DNA of 64,000 nucleotides, taken from contig JAUVXU010000004.1 in assembly GCA_030603445.1 (NCBI GenBank), positions 62,001 to 126,000 on the forward strand, read 5' to 3'. The translations under genes were made by a program, and so were the position numbers. Source of the DNA: Methanomicrobia archaeon. Lineage in GTDB: Archaea; Methanobacteriota_B; Thermococci; Methanofastidiosales; NM3. Below, piece after piece: positions 7,673 to 17,028 of the stretch; position 1 is the stretch's first letter, and each line of letters begins with the position of its first letter. Under the pieces are notes generated by a model. It saw only the letters and a list, made by a program, of their open reading frames with translations. It was not told the origin of the DNA and did not search any database.

Positions 7673-9772
7673 TTATATCAATGTGGAATTCCCTGTAGTG
7701 CGCAAATCATCCTTCTCTGAGACCATTATGCCAACTTCCTTTTTTATATTAACAGCGGTTTTTCTGCCCAATATTCTCTCAAGTCGGCCAAGAGGAGCTT
7801 TTCTTATGTCGCCTTTTGTACGTATATTCAAGTTATAGAGTTTTCGAGCACGCACACGCCCTATCCCTTTTATCAGTGTTAGCTCCAGAAGGTCGGGGCC
7901 AACACCATTTTTTATCCTGAACACAATTTTATACAAATCATCATGGGAGTAATTGAACGTTTTTGCGATCTCCTTGAACGCATATGATATCCACTCAGCA
8001 TTTTCGCGTATCCTTATCAAATCGCCTGGCCCAATATCATACTTTTCACATATATTGCGCTCCGGCACCTCAGATATCCAGTCCAGCAAAACTGAGGCTG
8101 TCTTCACTTCAGAAAGGAAGAACTCATACTTATCTGGTTCATACCAGGAGTCGGGGACCTCAATTAGAAAATCATCTTTCATCTCGTGCACTAAAAAGTC
8201 ATAATCCTCAAACTCCCCTTTTCTCAAATAGAACGTGGGCATGTCGGGTGTATGACAAATAGCATGAAGCATTCCGAGAATCTGCATGTTTTCTTTTAAT
8301 GCACCCTTAAGGCATATTCCTGAAAGCGGATCTATATACAGGTCATTTACCCTTTTTCCAAATAGCGTTGACCTAATTATTTCTTCACCCTCCACCAAGG
8401 CATGTTCCTGGAGAAATTCTAACGTTAAGGCAACCTTTTCCATAACAGTATCTGTGCCAAACTGATGCGAATAGAACGTCTTTTCAAAAAATGCATATAG
8501 GTCCTTGGATGTCGTTTCAGGGTTGCACAAAGAAAGAACATGTCTGCGAAGGGCGTCTTCTGAGGAAAGCTTGGAAGTTATACGCTCGGTCGGGGCGTTG
8601 ATATACGTATCAAATAGCATTGTGCACTGGGACGGGGACTTTGCCATTAGTATGGCCTCCCCATATGTATCAAAGCGCGGCCTTCCTGCACGACCCATCA
8701 TCTGCTGTATTTCAAGATTTGAAATAGGTCTATTTCCAAGATTTATATCAAATCGCCGCCAATCCCTAACGACAACCCTTCGTGCAGGGAGATTTATGCC
8801 TGCTGCAAGTGTTGGTGTGGCAACGATTACGCGTATCACGCCCTTTTTAAAAAGCTCCTCGACAAGCGCCCTATCCTCTCGAGCCATTCCCGCATGATGA
8901 AATGCAACACCGCCACTTAAACACTCCACAAGCTTATCTCCCAGCTGGGAATCAGACGCCGAATGCGCATCGCAGCTTTCGCCTTGTTTCTTATTGTAGA
9001 GTGCTATACGTCTTGCCACAGCCTGTGTGGAACGGCGCGAGTTCACAAAGACCAACACCTGCCCGTCATCGCGCATACCGTCTGCCACAAGGGACAGGGT
9101 ATCATCAACCAAAGGCTTAATGGCATGCAGAGAATTGTCATCATATGTTATGCTGTTTTCGGAAAAAACACCTTTTTTCAGCGTGACCGGACGCCAGTCC
9201 GAAACCACAAGCTCTGCACCAAGCCACTCTGCAATTTCAGAAGCATTTGATATTGTAGCAGATAGTGCCACTATCTGCTTATGCTTCATCTTTACCATCA
9301 CGACTTCAAGAGTAGGGCCGCGATTAACGGAATGAAGCAAATGGACCTCGTCTACGACAAACAAAGATACATCATCAAACATACGCATCTGATGGCGCAT
9401 AAGAGAATCAAACTTCTCCGAAGTTGTCACGACAACATCAAAATCCCTGAGCCATGTGCCGCCTGAATCATAGTCCCCTAAGGAGAGGGCCACATTCAGT
9501 CCTATCTGCTTGAGCTCCCTAAACTTCTCCTCTGCCAAAGCCTTGAGAGGAACTACATATATTGCCTTTTTACCGCGCTGTATGCAGCGAATTATCGCAA
9601 GATAAGCAAGCAGTGTCTTGCCGGATGCCGTAGGGATTGCCACCACAATATTTTTCCCCTCTAAAAAACCAGTCTTAAGCGCATCCTCCTGGGGGGGAAA
9701 GAACGAGGTATATCCCATCTTTTCAAATCGCGAAATGAATTCTTGTGATAGGCCAATATCCCTCATATCCAT
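7673..9772 (-). CDS. hel308: Hel308-type ski2 superfamily DNA helicase
   Basis: 699 aa superfamily 2 DNA helicase, 3'-5', which acts on stalled replication forks. The visible order is: Q-like FFPPQEDAL, Walker A (PTASGKT), Ib (TTSEKFDSL), DEVH box (Hel308 usually reads DEIH or DEVH), motif III SAT, motif IV (VFVNSRR), motif V (ATPTLAAGINLPAR) and motif VI (QMMGRAGRP). The winged helix and ratchet domains follow, with a C-terminal helix-hairpin-helix (LTLIKGIGRVRARKLYNLN). Length and order fit archaeal Hel308. It is divergent from enolase with only 46 bases between the start codons. Confidence 0.95.
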   Translation of the reverse strand: MDMRDIGLSQEFISRFEKMGYTSFFPPQEDALKTGFLEGKNIVVAIPTASGKTLLAYLAIIRCIQRGKKAIYVVPLKALAEEKFRELKQIGLNVALSLGDYDSGGTWLRDFDVVVTTSEKFDSLMRHQMRMFDDVSLFVVDEVHLLHSVNRGPTLEVVMVKMKHKQIVALSATISNASEIAEWLGAELVVSDWRPVTLKKGVFSENSITYDDNSLHAIKPLVDDTLSLVADGMRDDGQVLVFVNSRRSTQAVARRIALYNKKQGESCDAHSASDSQLGDKLVECLSGGVAFHHAGMAREDRALVEELFKKGVIRVIVATPTLAAGINLPARRVVVRDWRRFDINLGNRPISNLEIQQMMGRAGRPRFDTYGEAILMAKSPSQCTMLFDTYINAPTERITSKLSSEDALRRHVLSLCNPETTSKDLYAFFEKTFYSHQFGTDTVMEKVALTLEFLQEHALVEGEEIIRSTLFGKRVNDLYIDPLSGICLKGALKENMQILGMLHAICHTPDMPTFYLRKGEFEDYDFLVHEMKDDFLIEVPDSWYEPDKYEFFLSEVKTASVLLDWISEVPERNICEKYDIGPGDLIRIRENAEWISYAFKEIAKTFNYSHDDLYKIVFRIKNGVGPDLLELTLIKGIGRVRARKLYNLNIRTKGDIRKAPLGRLERILGRKTAVNIKKEVGIMVSEKDDLRTTGNSTLI

Positions 9773-9818
9773 ACATAAATTTAAATAATGAATATTAAAA
9801 ACATTTGCAGGGATTTTT
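9773..9818. promoter_or_regulatory. divergent hel308/enolase promoter
   Basis: A 46-base gap holding a TATA-like stretch (tttaaataa near 9780-9788). The space is too short for two full leaders, so at least one of the two messages is likely to have a very short or no 5' untranslated region. Confidence 0.5.
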
Positions 9819-11120
9819 ATGTTGCAATATGAATATGAGGATTACGAAATACGTGATCTCTGGGCTCGTGAGGTCCTTGACTCTAGAGGCAACCCCACCG
9901 TAGAGGTGGAAGTGGCTACAGAAGAGGGCCACGGAAAGGCCATAGTGCCCTCAGGTGCATCCACAGGAACGTATGAAGCACTAGAACTGCGCGACGGAGG
10001 GACACGCTTTAGAGGATACGGCGTACTTGACGCTGTTGCCAACGTCAATGATATACTCTCAGATGTTGTAATAGGGCTAGATGTCACGAATCAGCAGGAG
10101 ATAGACTCAAAAATTATTGCCAAAGATAACACGGACGACAAGTCACGCCTTGGTGCAAACGCCATACTAAGTGTTTCAATGGCATGTGCAGCATGTGCAG
10201 CTGACACCACAAAAACCCATCTTTACCAGTACCTTGGCGGAGGGCAAGCACACATCTTGCCAGTTCCGATGGCAAACGTGCTAAATGCCGGGAAGCATGG
10301 CGCATCAGAACTTGAGATACAGGAGTTCATGATCATGCCGACAGGCACCAAATCTTTCTCAAAGGCCGTGCGTGCAATATCTGAAACCTACCATCAATTG
10401 AAGATTATCGTTGCAAAAAAATATGGGAAAATAAGCACTTGTGTTGGCGATGAAGGAGGATACTCCCCCCCACTGACATCTGTTGAAGAACCACTTGACA
10501 TGCTAGTTGAAGCCATCAATGCATCAGGATACAAAAACACTATGAAAATAGCAATAGACGCTGCTGCAAACGAGTTTTATAACAAGGAAAAAGGAACCTA
10601 CACATTAGAAGGAAAAGATGTGTCAAAGGAAGACCTAATAGAAAGGTACATCAGCCTGACCAGGTCATACCCCCTGGTATCTATAGAAGACCCATTTGCT
10701 GAAGACGACTTCGAAAGCTTCATCACCCTCACAAAAGAAATAGGAAAAAAGGTGCAAATCGTCGGCGATGACATCTTTGTTACCAATCCGGAGAGGATAC
10801 GAAGAGGCATAAGGGATAATGCAGCAAACGCGCTGTTGCTAAAAGTAAACCAGATAGGCACTGTCACCGAAACGCTTGATGCAGCCACAATGGCAATGCG
10901 CAGTGGGTGGGGCGTCGTAGTATCCCACAGGTCAGGCGAAACTGAGGACACTTTCATTGCAGACCTTTCAGTTGCAATTAACTGCGGGCAGATAAAGACG
11001 GGTGCGCCGTGCAGGGGAGAGCGAACTGCAAAATACAATCGTCTGCTTCGTATCGAGGAGCACTTAGGGGACAAAGCACGCTATGCGGGGAAAAACTTCA
11101 GGAACCCATTAGGGGTCTGA
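9819..11120 (+). CDS. eno: enolase (phosphopyruvate hydratase)
   Basis: Interconverts 2-phosphoglycerate and phosphoenolpyruvate in glycolysis and gluconeogenesis. 433 aa, the standard length. It begins with the conserved AREVLDSRGNPTVEVEV and GASTGTYEALELRDG. The metal and catalytic sites are visible (SIEDPFAEDDFESF, VGDDIFVTNPERI, LLKVNQIGTVTET and SHRSGETEDTFIADL), and the C-terminal signature GAPCRGERTAKYNRLLRIEE is complete. A short N-terminal extension (LQYEYEDYEI) precedes the usual beginning. No metabolic partner is adjacent. Confidence 0.97.
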   Translation: MLQYEYEDYEIRDLWAREVLDSRGNPTVEVEVATEEGHGKAIVPSGASTGTYEALELRDGGTRFRGYGVLDAVANVNDILSDVVIGLDVTNQQEIDSKIIAKDNTDDKSRLGANAILSVSMACAACAADTTKTHLYQYLGGGQAHILPVPMANVLNAGKHGASELEIQEFMIMPTGTKSFSKAVRAISETYHQLKIIVAKKYGKISTCVGDEGGYSPPLTSVEEPLDMLVEAINASGYKNTMKIAIDAAANEFYNKEKGTYTLEGKDVSKEDLIERYISLTRSYPLVSIEDPFAEDDFESFITLTKEIGKKVQIVGDDIFVTNPERIRRGIRDNAANALLLKVNQIGTVTETLDAATMAMRSGWGVVVSHRSGETEDTFIADLSVAINCGQIKTGAPCRGERTAKYNRLLRIEEHLGDKARYAGKNFRNPLGV

Positions 11121-11412
11121 ATGTTTTTATTTTTTGTGCCAACATAATATTTTTAAAGTATATCCAAGAACTTTGGATGATGGATGATGATATCGACAGC
11201 GTCTGATAGATGATGAGAGATGGGCGGTCTGACATCATATACAATTAAAACTTGAAAATAAGCAATAATTAAATACAAAATAATGTCTATAATTATCATA
11301 TAATATATTATTATAGGCACATTGACATATATATAAGGAAAATATTTATAAAATGAATATTTTTCCTTATTAAATATATATCTTAATATAATTTAAAGAG
11401 AGGAGACATGAA
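11121..11412. other. AT-rich leader region between eno and lysC
   Basis: 292 bases without a gene. It contains TATA-like stretches, the palindrome at 11335-11368 and a strong ribosome-binding site (AGGAG at 11401-11405). A first ATG at 11408 runs straight into a stop (ATG AAA TGA); the true lysC ATG at 11413 overlaps that stop. Confidence 0.6.
11335..11368. promoter_or_regulatory. near-perfect palindrome in lysC promoter
   Basis: Arms aaggaaaatattt (11335-11347) and aatatttttcctt (11356-11368) are reverse complements apart from one A. It starts right after a TATA-like stretch (atatatataa, around 11327-11335) and ends 45 bases before lysC. The position over the expected transcription start fits an operator for the threonine operon. 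Confidence 0.5.
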
Positions 11413-12795
11413 ATGAACGAAAATAGGGTTGTCCTAAAATTCGGCGGGACATCAGTAGGCAACTCTGAGAATATGGGCAAGGCAATTGATAAGATACTCA
11501 AAGCCAAGACACAGTATGAAGAAGTGGTAGTGGTGCTCTCAGCAATTACTGGCGTGACAAATCTATTGATACATGCCGGAAGAAGCGCCCTATACAAAAA
11601 ACCACAAGACACCCTACTAAAACTAAAAGAAAAGCACTATGAGGCCTGTGAAATAATACCTGACACCAAAATAAAGATGCAGACCATATTAGAGATAGAT
11701 GATAAGCTCTCAGAACTTGAGAAGATACTCACAGGGATTTATTATGTAGGGGAGGTCACACCTCGCTCACTCGATTACATCGTTTCATTTGGCGAACGCC
11801 TATCAACACTCATAGTTTCTCGTGCGATTAAAGCAAGAAGCGTGAAAAGCGAACATATAGATTCTGCAGAAATCGTTATCACGGACGAAAACTTCGTGAA
11901 CGCAAATGTGGATTTTGAGAAAACACAAGAAAGGGCAAACGGAAGAATAGAACCCTTGCTAAAACAAGACATCATCCCAATTATAACTGGATTTATAGGG
12001 GCCAGCAAGAACGGGCAGCGCACAACGCTAGGAAGGGGCGGCTCAGACTATTCTGCAGCCATCTTCGCAGACGTGCTAAATGCAAAAGAGATATGGATAA
12101 TGACAGATGTCGATGGCGTCATGTCCTGTGACCCGCGCCTTGTAAAAGATGCCTACCTTCTCCATGATCTTTCCTACTTGGAAGCTATGGAACTGGCCTA
12201 CTTCGGCGCAAAGGTAATCCACCCTAAAACGCTGGAAGCGGCCATGCGCAAAAATATACCAATCTATATAAAAAACACATTCTCCAACTCAAAAGGGACC
12301 CTTGTCACATCTGCTAAAGAAGGACAAGAACGCAAGGTAAAATCAATATCCCTCCTAACGGATGCATCGATAATTGAGATAAAGGGATACGGCCTTGGAA
12401 AGACAACAAAGGTCATGAAGGAGATTTTCAGGGAAATGGAGGAGGAACAGATAAACATTATGATGGTAACACAAGGATCGTCCCAAGCAAACGTCTCATT
12501 TGTTGTACCATCAGAGGAAGTGAAGAACGTCAAGAATCTCCTAGCAAAAGAATATTATGATAGATTCAACGTCATAAACAACGTTGCGCTGGTAAGCATC
12601 GTTGGTGAAGGCATGAGCCAGACCGCCGGTATGGCTGCACGATTCTTCAATGCTGTTGCAGATAAGGGCGTGAACAATCTCATGATCTCGCAAGGCTCCT
12701 CAGAAGTCGCCATAAATGTCGCTGTGCGAGCAGAGGACATGCAAAAGGCCGTGCAGGCCATACACAGCGAGTTCTTGTCGGCGGAGAATGAATGA
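11413..12795 (+). CDS. lysC: aspartate kinase
   Basis: First step of the aspartate family pathway, ATP-dependent phosphorylation of L-aspartate. 460 aa. The amino acid kinase domain has the N-terminal KFGGTSVG, then SFGERLS, LGRGGSDYSA and MTDVDGVMSCDPR. Two C-terminal ACT domains (about residues 310-450, with IIEIKGYGLGKTT and VALVSIVGEGMSQTAGM) point to feedback control by an amino acid, most likely threonine in this operon. It is the first gene of lysC-thrB-thrC-asd-hom. Its stop overlaps the thrB start by four bases (ATGA). Spacing from AGGAG decides the start at 11413. Confidence 0.96.
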   Translation: MNENRVVLKFGGTSVGNSENMGKAIDKILKAKTQYEEVVVVLSAITGVTNLLIHAGRSALYKKPQDTLLKLKEKHYEACEIIPDTKIKMQTILEIDDKLSELEKILTGIYYVGEVTPRSLDYIVSFGERLSTLIVSRAIKARSVKSEHIDSAEIVITDENFVNANVDFEKTQERANGRIEPLLKQDIIPIITGFIGASKNGQRTTLGRGGSDYSAAIFADVLNAKEIWIMTDVDGVMSCDPRLVKDAYLLHDLSYLEAMELAYFGAKVIHPKTLEAAMRKNIPIYIKNTFSNSKGTLVTSAKEGQERKVKSISLLTDASIIEIKGYGLGKTTKVMKEIFREMEEEQINIMMVTQGSSQANVSFVVPSEEVKNVKNLLAKEYYDRFNVINNVALVSIVGEGMSQTAGMAARFFNAVADKGVNNLMISQGSSEVAINVAVRAEDMQKAVQAIHSEFLSAENE

Positions 12796-13709
12796 GCATG
12801 AACACGTATGTTAAGATAAAGAGCCCGGCAACACTGGCGAACTTCGGCCCAGGCTTCGATGTATTTGGCATCGCTCTAGAAAAACCATATGACATAGTGG
12901 AACTGGAGATCTCTAGTGGTCCTTCAACAATTACTACAAAGAACTATGATTTGCCTACAAACATACACAAAAACGTTGCATCGTATGCCGCACTAAAGCT
13001 TTTTGAAAAAAATGGGAAAAACACCAGCTTCTCCATGGCCCTTGAAAAAGGAATTCGCCCGGCAAGCGGTATGGGGAGCTCAGGCGCATCTAGTGTTGGC
13101 GGCGCATATGCGGCCGCCGCGCTTTGCGGCACTGTAAATGACAAGGACGTTATCATGGCCGCCGCAGAAGGGGAAAGGATATCATCAGGCAATGCACACG
13201 CAGACAATGTTGTCCCCTGCTATATGGGGGGTTTTACTTCGATCGTCTCCATAGACCCATTAAATGTCATTAATATCTTTCCTGAGGGCCTAAATATAGT
13301 TGCGGTGCTCCCAGACATCAAGGTAAGCACCAAGAAGGCACGAGCGATACTACCGGACAAGGTCCCGATGGCAGATGCAGTATCAAATGTGGCCATGGCA
13401 TCATGCGTTGTGCACAGCCTTATGAAAAAAGACTATAAGGCACTCGGTATAGCTCTTGAGGACCGCCTCTCAATACCATATAGGAAAACGCTAGTTACAG
13501 GATATGACGATGCACGAAAAGCTGCACTTGACAGCGGAGCCATGGCGTTCTCACTTGGCGGTTCTGGACCAGCGGTGTTCGCAATAGTTGATAATAACAA
13601 GAAAGAGGTAGCTGATGCCATTGGAGATGCGTTCGCAGACAAAGGCATAGGCTGCACAAAATATATGACCAAGATAGGGGATGGCGCCCAGATCCTGGCA
13701 TTAGAATAG
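12792..13709 (+). CDS. thrB: homoserine kinase
   Basis: GHMP-family kinase that phosphorylates L-homoserine to O-phosphohomoserine. 305 aa. GHMP motif 1 is the glycine-rich loop (GIRPASGMGSSGASSVG), preceded by the N-terminal KIKSPATLANFGPGFDVFG. The third motif, LGGSGPAVFAIVD, is near the C-terminus. It lies between lysC and thrC and is translationally coupled to both: an ATGA overlap at the 5' end and a GGTGAT site overlapping its own stop for thrC. Confidence 0.95.
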   Translation: MSMNTYVKIKSPATLANFGPGFDVFGIALEKPYDIVELEISSGPSTITTKNYDLPTNIHKNVASYAALKLFEKNGKNTSFSMALEKGIRPASGMGSSGASSVGGAYAAAALCGTVNDKDVIMAAAEGERISSGNAHADNVVPCYMGGFTSIVSIDPLNVINIFPEGLNIVAVLPDIKVSTKKARAILPDKVPMADAVSNVAMASCVVHSLMKKDYKALGIALEDRLSIPYRKTLVTGYDDARKAALDSGAMAFSLGGSGPAVFAIVDNNKKEVADAIGDAFADKGIGCTKYMTKIGDGAQILALE

Positions 13710-13718
13710 GTGATTATT

Positions 13719-14909
13719 ATGCATTACTTACGTTGTATAACTTGTGGAAAGCGCTATGAACCTGATGATATAGTGTACAACTGCTCATGCGGGTCCATCC
13801 TTGAGGCTGTAATAGACCTTAGCGAAGTTGAAAATATATTTGATGGTGTGAATCCTTCTGTATGGAAGTACAGCTCGTTTCTTCCTGTCGAAAAAAAAGC
13901 ATCGCTGCATGAGGGGGGAACCCCCCTATATGAATCAATAAATCTTAAAAAAGACATAGGTTACAAAAGATTGTTTATAAAAAATGAAGGCGAGAACCCC
14001 ACCTGCTCATTCAAAGACAGAGGAATGACAGTAGGTGTCAGCAAGGCACTGGAACTGGGGATGAAAAAAGTTGCATGCGCTTCTACAGGGAACACGTCTG
14101 CATCTCTTGCAGCCTACTCTGCCCACGCAAATCTAGAATGCTTCGTGATGATCCCGTCAGGAAAAATAGCACTCGGGAAACTTGCACAGGCAATAATTTA
14201 TGGTGCAAAGGTAATCCCCATAAACGGGAACTTCGACCAGGCACTTGAAGCTGTTATGTCTGCCTCTAAAGCGTTTGGCATCTACTTGCTAAACTCCATA
14301 AATCCCTATAGGCTTGAAGGCCAAAAAACTATAGCATTTGAGATATACGACCAGCTTGGGGAAGTGCCAGACAGGATAATACTTCCCGTAGGAAATGCAG
14401 GGAACATATCCGCCATATGGAAGGGATTCAAGGAACTAAAAGGAGCAGGGATAACGGATGCTCTCCCAAAAATGTCCGGTATCCAGGCGCAGGGATCCAT
14501 GCCTATGGTAAACATGTATATTAAAGGAGAAGAAACGCTTGTCCCAGAAAAGAATCCTGACACCTTGGCAACAGCCATTCGTATCGGAAATCCTGTCAGC
14601 TGGCAAAAAGCAATAAATGCGGTGCGTGAGTCAAAAGGCCTAATGGAGTCCGTTACCGACGAGGAGATACTTGCAGCGCAAAGAAAGCTGTCCTCACGCG
14701 AGGGCATCTTTGTCGAACCTGCATCGGCCTCATCCGTTGCAGGCCTTATGAAGTTGCATGAGAATGGAGATATTGATGAAGATGAGACTACGGTCCTCAT
14801 CACAACAGGACACGGCCTAAAGGACCCTAATGCCGTGACCGAGTCGATTAAAATAATGGATCCTATTGATTGTGATATGGATACTTTGAGAAAAATACTA
14901 GGTGAATGA
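13719..14909 (+). CDS. thrC: threonine synthase
   Basis: PLP enzyme converting O-phosphohomoserine to threonine. It starts with a zinc-ribbon-like segment (CITCGKRYEPDDIVYNCSCGS), common in archaeal threonine synthases. The PLP lysine is in NPTCSFKDRGMTVG and the phosphate loop is LPVGNAGNISA. The catalytic core is complete. GTG 13710 is also in frame but lies inside the AGGTGAT ribosome-binding site, so the ATG at 13719 is chosen. The thrB stop directly precedes that site. Confidence 0.95.
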   Translation: MHYLRCITCGKRYEPDDIVYNCSCGSILEAVIDLSEVENIFDGVNPSVWKYSSFLPVEKKASLHEGGTPLYESINLKKDIGYKRLFIKNEGENPTCSFKDRGMTVGVSKALELGMKKVACASTGNTSASLAAYSAHANLECFVMIPSGKIALGKLAQAIIYGAKVIPINGNFDQALEAVMSASKAFGIYLLNSINPYRLEGQKTIAFEIYDQLGEVPDRIILPVGNAGNISAIWKGFKELKGAGITDALPKMSGIQAQGSMPMVNMYIKGEETLVPEKNPDTLATAIRIGNPVSWQKAINAVRESKGLMESVTDEEILAAQRKLSSREGIFVEPASASSVAGLMKLHENGDIDEDETTVLITTGHGLKDPNAVTESIKIMDPIDCDMDTLRKILGE

Positions 14910-14910
14910 A

Positions 14911-15942
14911 ATGAAACTAAACGCAGCAGTCCTAGGAGCGACCGGAATGGTTGGACAGCGATTTGTGAAAATGTTGAGTGAAAGCAATTGGTTTGAAGTA
15001 GAGTGTATTAGCGCCTCAAAGAGAACAGCAGGAACACGATATAGAGACAACGCTCTTGGATTCGAATATTCGGACGATATACTTGACATGACCATTGAAG
15101 ACACCACCAAGAATATCCTAAAAGACCACGATATTGATATTGCATTCTCTGCAATTCCTGCCGACATTGCAGGCAAGGTAGAAGCGGATCTTGCAGAAAA
15201 AGTTGCTGTTGCCACAAACTCTGCAGCACACCGCATGGATGATGATGTCCCACTACTGATACCTGAAGTGAATCCGGACCATTTGGGATTAATAGATGTC
15301 CAACGAAAGAAAGGGTGGGAAGGAAGCCTTGTTACAAACCCCAACTGTTCAACTATAGTAATGGTGCTATCACTAAAACCCTTGTACGATGCCTTCGGGA
15401 TAAAAGATATAAAAGTAGCCACGATGCAGGCGGTATCTGGCGCAGGATTTACTGGCGTATCCTCCATGGGAATACTTGATAATGTCATCCCCTATATCGG
15501 AAATGAGGAACACAAGATGCAGACAGAGCCAAAAAAGCTTTTGGGAAGCCTAGAAGGCGGGAAGATCATCGATGCAAGCTTCAACGTTACTGCACTTTGT
15601 ACACGTGTGCCGGTCATAGACGGCCACACCGAATCCATATTTGTTGAATTGGAAAGCGACCCAACAGCAGATGAGTTCACCGAGGCACTGCGTACGTTCA
15701 AAGGGTTGCCACAAGAACTAAATTTGCCGTCAGCACCAAAAAATCCTATCGAGATACGCCCTGTCCCGCAACCACGGATGCACCGTGATTTGGGAAATGG
15801 TATGGCAGTGACTGCTGGGCGCATCGAGAAGGTGGCGCCTAACAAGTTCAAATATGTTGTAATGGGGCATAATACTATTAGAGGCGCTGTTGGCGCATCC
15901 ATCCTAAATGCAGAGCTTATGGCAGAGAAAAAGTACCTATAA
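14911..15942 (+). CDS. asd: aspartate-semialdehyde dehydrogenase
   Basis: Reduces aspartyl phosphate to L-aspartate semialdehyde with NADPH. It begins with the Rossmann motif (VLGATGMVGQRFV). The catalytic cysteine is in NPNCSTIV and the substrate-binding stretch is AVSGAGFTGVSS. It belongs to the archaeal/fungal type, about 343 aa. GTG 14902 lies in an AGGTGA ribosome-binding site that overlaps the thrC stop, so the ATG at 14911 is the better start. Besides threonine, its product is the substrate of the DUF39 homocysteine pathway encoded near 46-48 kb. Confidence 0.95.
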   Translation: MKLNAAVLGATGMVGQRFVKMLSESNWFEVECISASKRTAGTRYRDNALGFEYSDDILDMTIEDTTKNILKDHDIDIAFSAIPADIAGKVEADLAEKVAVATNSAAHRMDDDVPLLIPEVNPDHLGLIDVQRKKGWEGSLVTNPNCSTIVMVLSLKPLYDAFGIKDIKVATMQAVSGAGFTGVSSMGILDNVIPYIGNEEHKMQTEPKKLLGSLEGGKIIDASFNVTALCTRVPVIDGHTESIFVELESDPTADEFTEALRTFKGLPQELNLPSAPKNPIEIRPVPQPRMHRDLGNGMAVTAGRIEKVAPNKFKYVVMGHNTIRGAVGASILNAELMAEKKYL

Positions 15943-15954
15943 GGAGCAGTGAAC

Positions 15955-16992
15955 ATGAAAAAGTTACGAATCGCAGTAATAGGCCTTGGCGTGGTCGGTA
16001 CAGGCTTTCTTACTTTGCTTGACGAGAAAAAGGAAGTATTGGAAGACAAATACGACCTTACATATGATGTCGTGGCGGTCTGCGACAAAATGCGAGGCTC
16101 AATTTATAATCCGGATGGTTTGGATGTTTCCCTCATCCTTAAGGAATCTCCTATGGCTGATGGACTGGAAGGAACACGAGGCCTTTCCTCTTTTGATATA
16201 ATAAAGAAACCCGAGGTGGATGTGGTAATAGAAGCAACACCTACAAACCTCAAGACAGGAGGAGTCGGGCTTGAGCATGCCAGACGCGCGCTAAGTGCTG
16301 GCAAACACTTCATATCAACTAACAAAGCCCCGCCTGCCATAGCATACAAAGAGCTTACAGACATTGCAAAAAACAATAATGTCTACTACGGATTTGAGGG
16401 CACGATACTCTCTGGCACACCAGCAATATCCTTGGCAATACACGGCCTTCCTGCAAGCGAATTTAAGTCCATAAGGGGTGTTTTAAACGGCACTACGAAC
16501 TTCATTCTAGAGCGCATGGAAAATGATGGCATGGACTTTGATGAAGCGCTTTTGCTCGCACAGTCCAAAGGCTATGCTGAGGCAGATCCCTCAAGCGACA
16601 TTGATGGGTGGGATGTATGTGCAAAGGTCGTTATCATGGCAAACAACATGCTAGGCTCCAACATGACCCCGGATGATGTCGAGGTAAGGGGATTGCGCAA
16701 TATAGGCTTATCAGATGTTGAAGCTGCAAAGAAAAAGAAAATGAGGATCAAGATGGTAGGTTCACTCACCCGCAAGGATAATGGCGGCATCAAAGCGTGT
16801 GTTGTGCCCGAATTAGTTGACAGGAGCGACCCGCTCTATCATGTGCACGGGGTGACAAATGCTCTTGTATTTGATACAGACACAACTGACACTGTCACTG
16901 TCATGGGACCAGGAGCAGGAGGGCGCAGTGCCGGATACGCCATGCTCTACGACCTTGTTGAAATGCACCGCCACCGCAAACGCCTCTACTGA
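15955..16992 (+). CDS. hom: homoserine dehydrogenase
   Basis: Reduces L-aspartate semialdehyde to homoserine. It begins with the NAD(P)-binding GLGVVGTGFLTLL; the catalytic core includes STNKAPPA, the family signature near GVLNGTTNFIL and AEADPSSDIDGWDVCAK. About 345 aa, the short form without an ACT domain. It is the last gene of the threonine operon. The start ATG 15955 follows AAGGAG with 8-base spacing; GTG 15949 is too close to the site. A T-rich stretch follows the stop. Confidence 0.95.
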   Translation: MKKLRIAVIGLGVVGTGFLTLLDEKKEVLEDKYDLTYDVVAVCDKMRGSIYNPDGLDVSLILKESPMADGLEGTRGLSSFDIIKKPEVDVVIEATPTNLKTGGVGLEHARRALSAGKHFISTNKAPPAIAYKELTDIAKNNNVYYGFEGTILSGTPAISLAIHGLPASEFKSIRGVLNGTTNFILERMENDGMDFDEALLLAQSKGYAEADPSSDIDGWDVCAKVVIMANNMLGSNMTPDDVEVRGLRNIGLSDVEAAKKKKMRIKMVGSLTRKDNGGIKACVVPELVDRSDPLYHVHGVTNALVFDTDTTDTVTVMGPGAGGRSAGYAMLYDLVEMHRHRKRLY

Positions 16993-16998
16993 CGCTAT

Positions 16999-17028
16999 AT
17001 TTTTATTCTTCTTTTCCTTTCTTTTATT
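16999..17028 (+). terminator. T-rich tract after hom
   Basis: A pyrimidine-rich run (tttttattcttcttttccttt...) directly after the hom stop. U-rich tracts without a hairpin act as archaeal terminators. The same bases form the immediate upstream region of the next gene, so read-through is possible. Confidence 0.4.

Noticed and set aside
11408-11416. Tiny ATG-AAA-TGA frame before lysC as a regulatory leader peptide
   Set aside because: Only two codons, and it lies too close to AGGAG to be well started; more likely a chance result of the overlapping ATGs.
13900-13930. GGGG...CCCC hairpin in thrC
   Set aside because: It codes the conserved threonine synthase segment HEGGTPLY; the symmetry follows from codon use.
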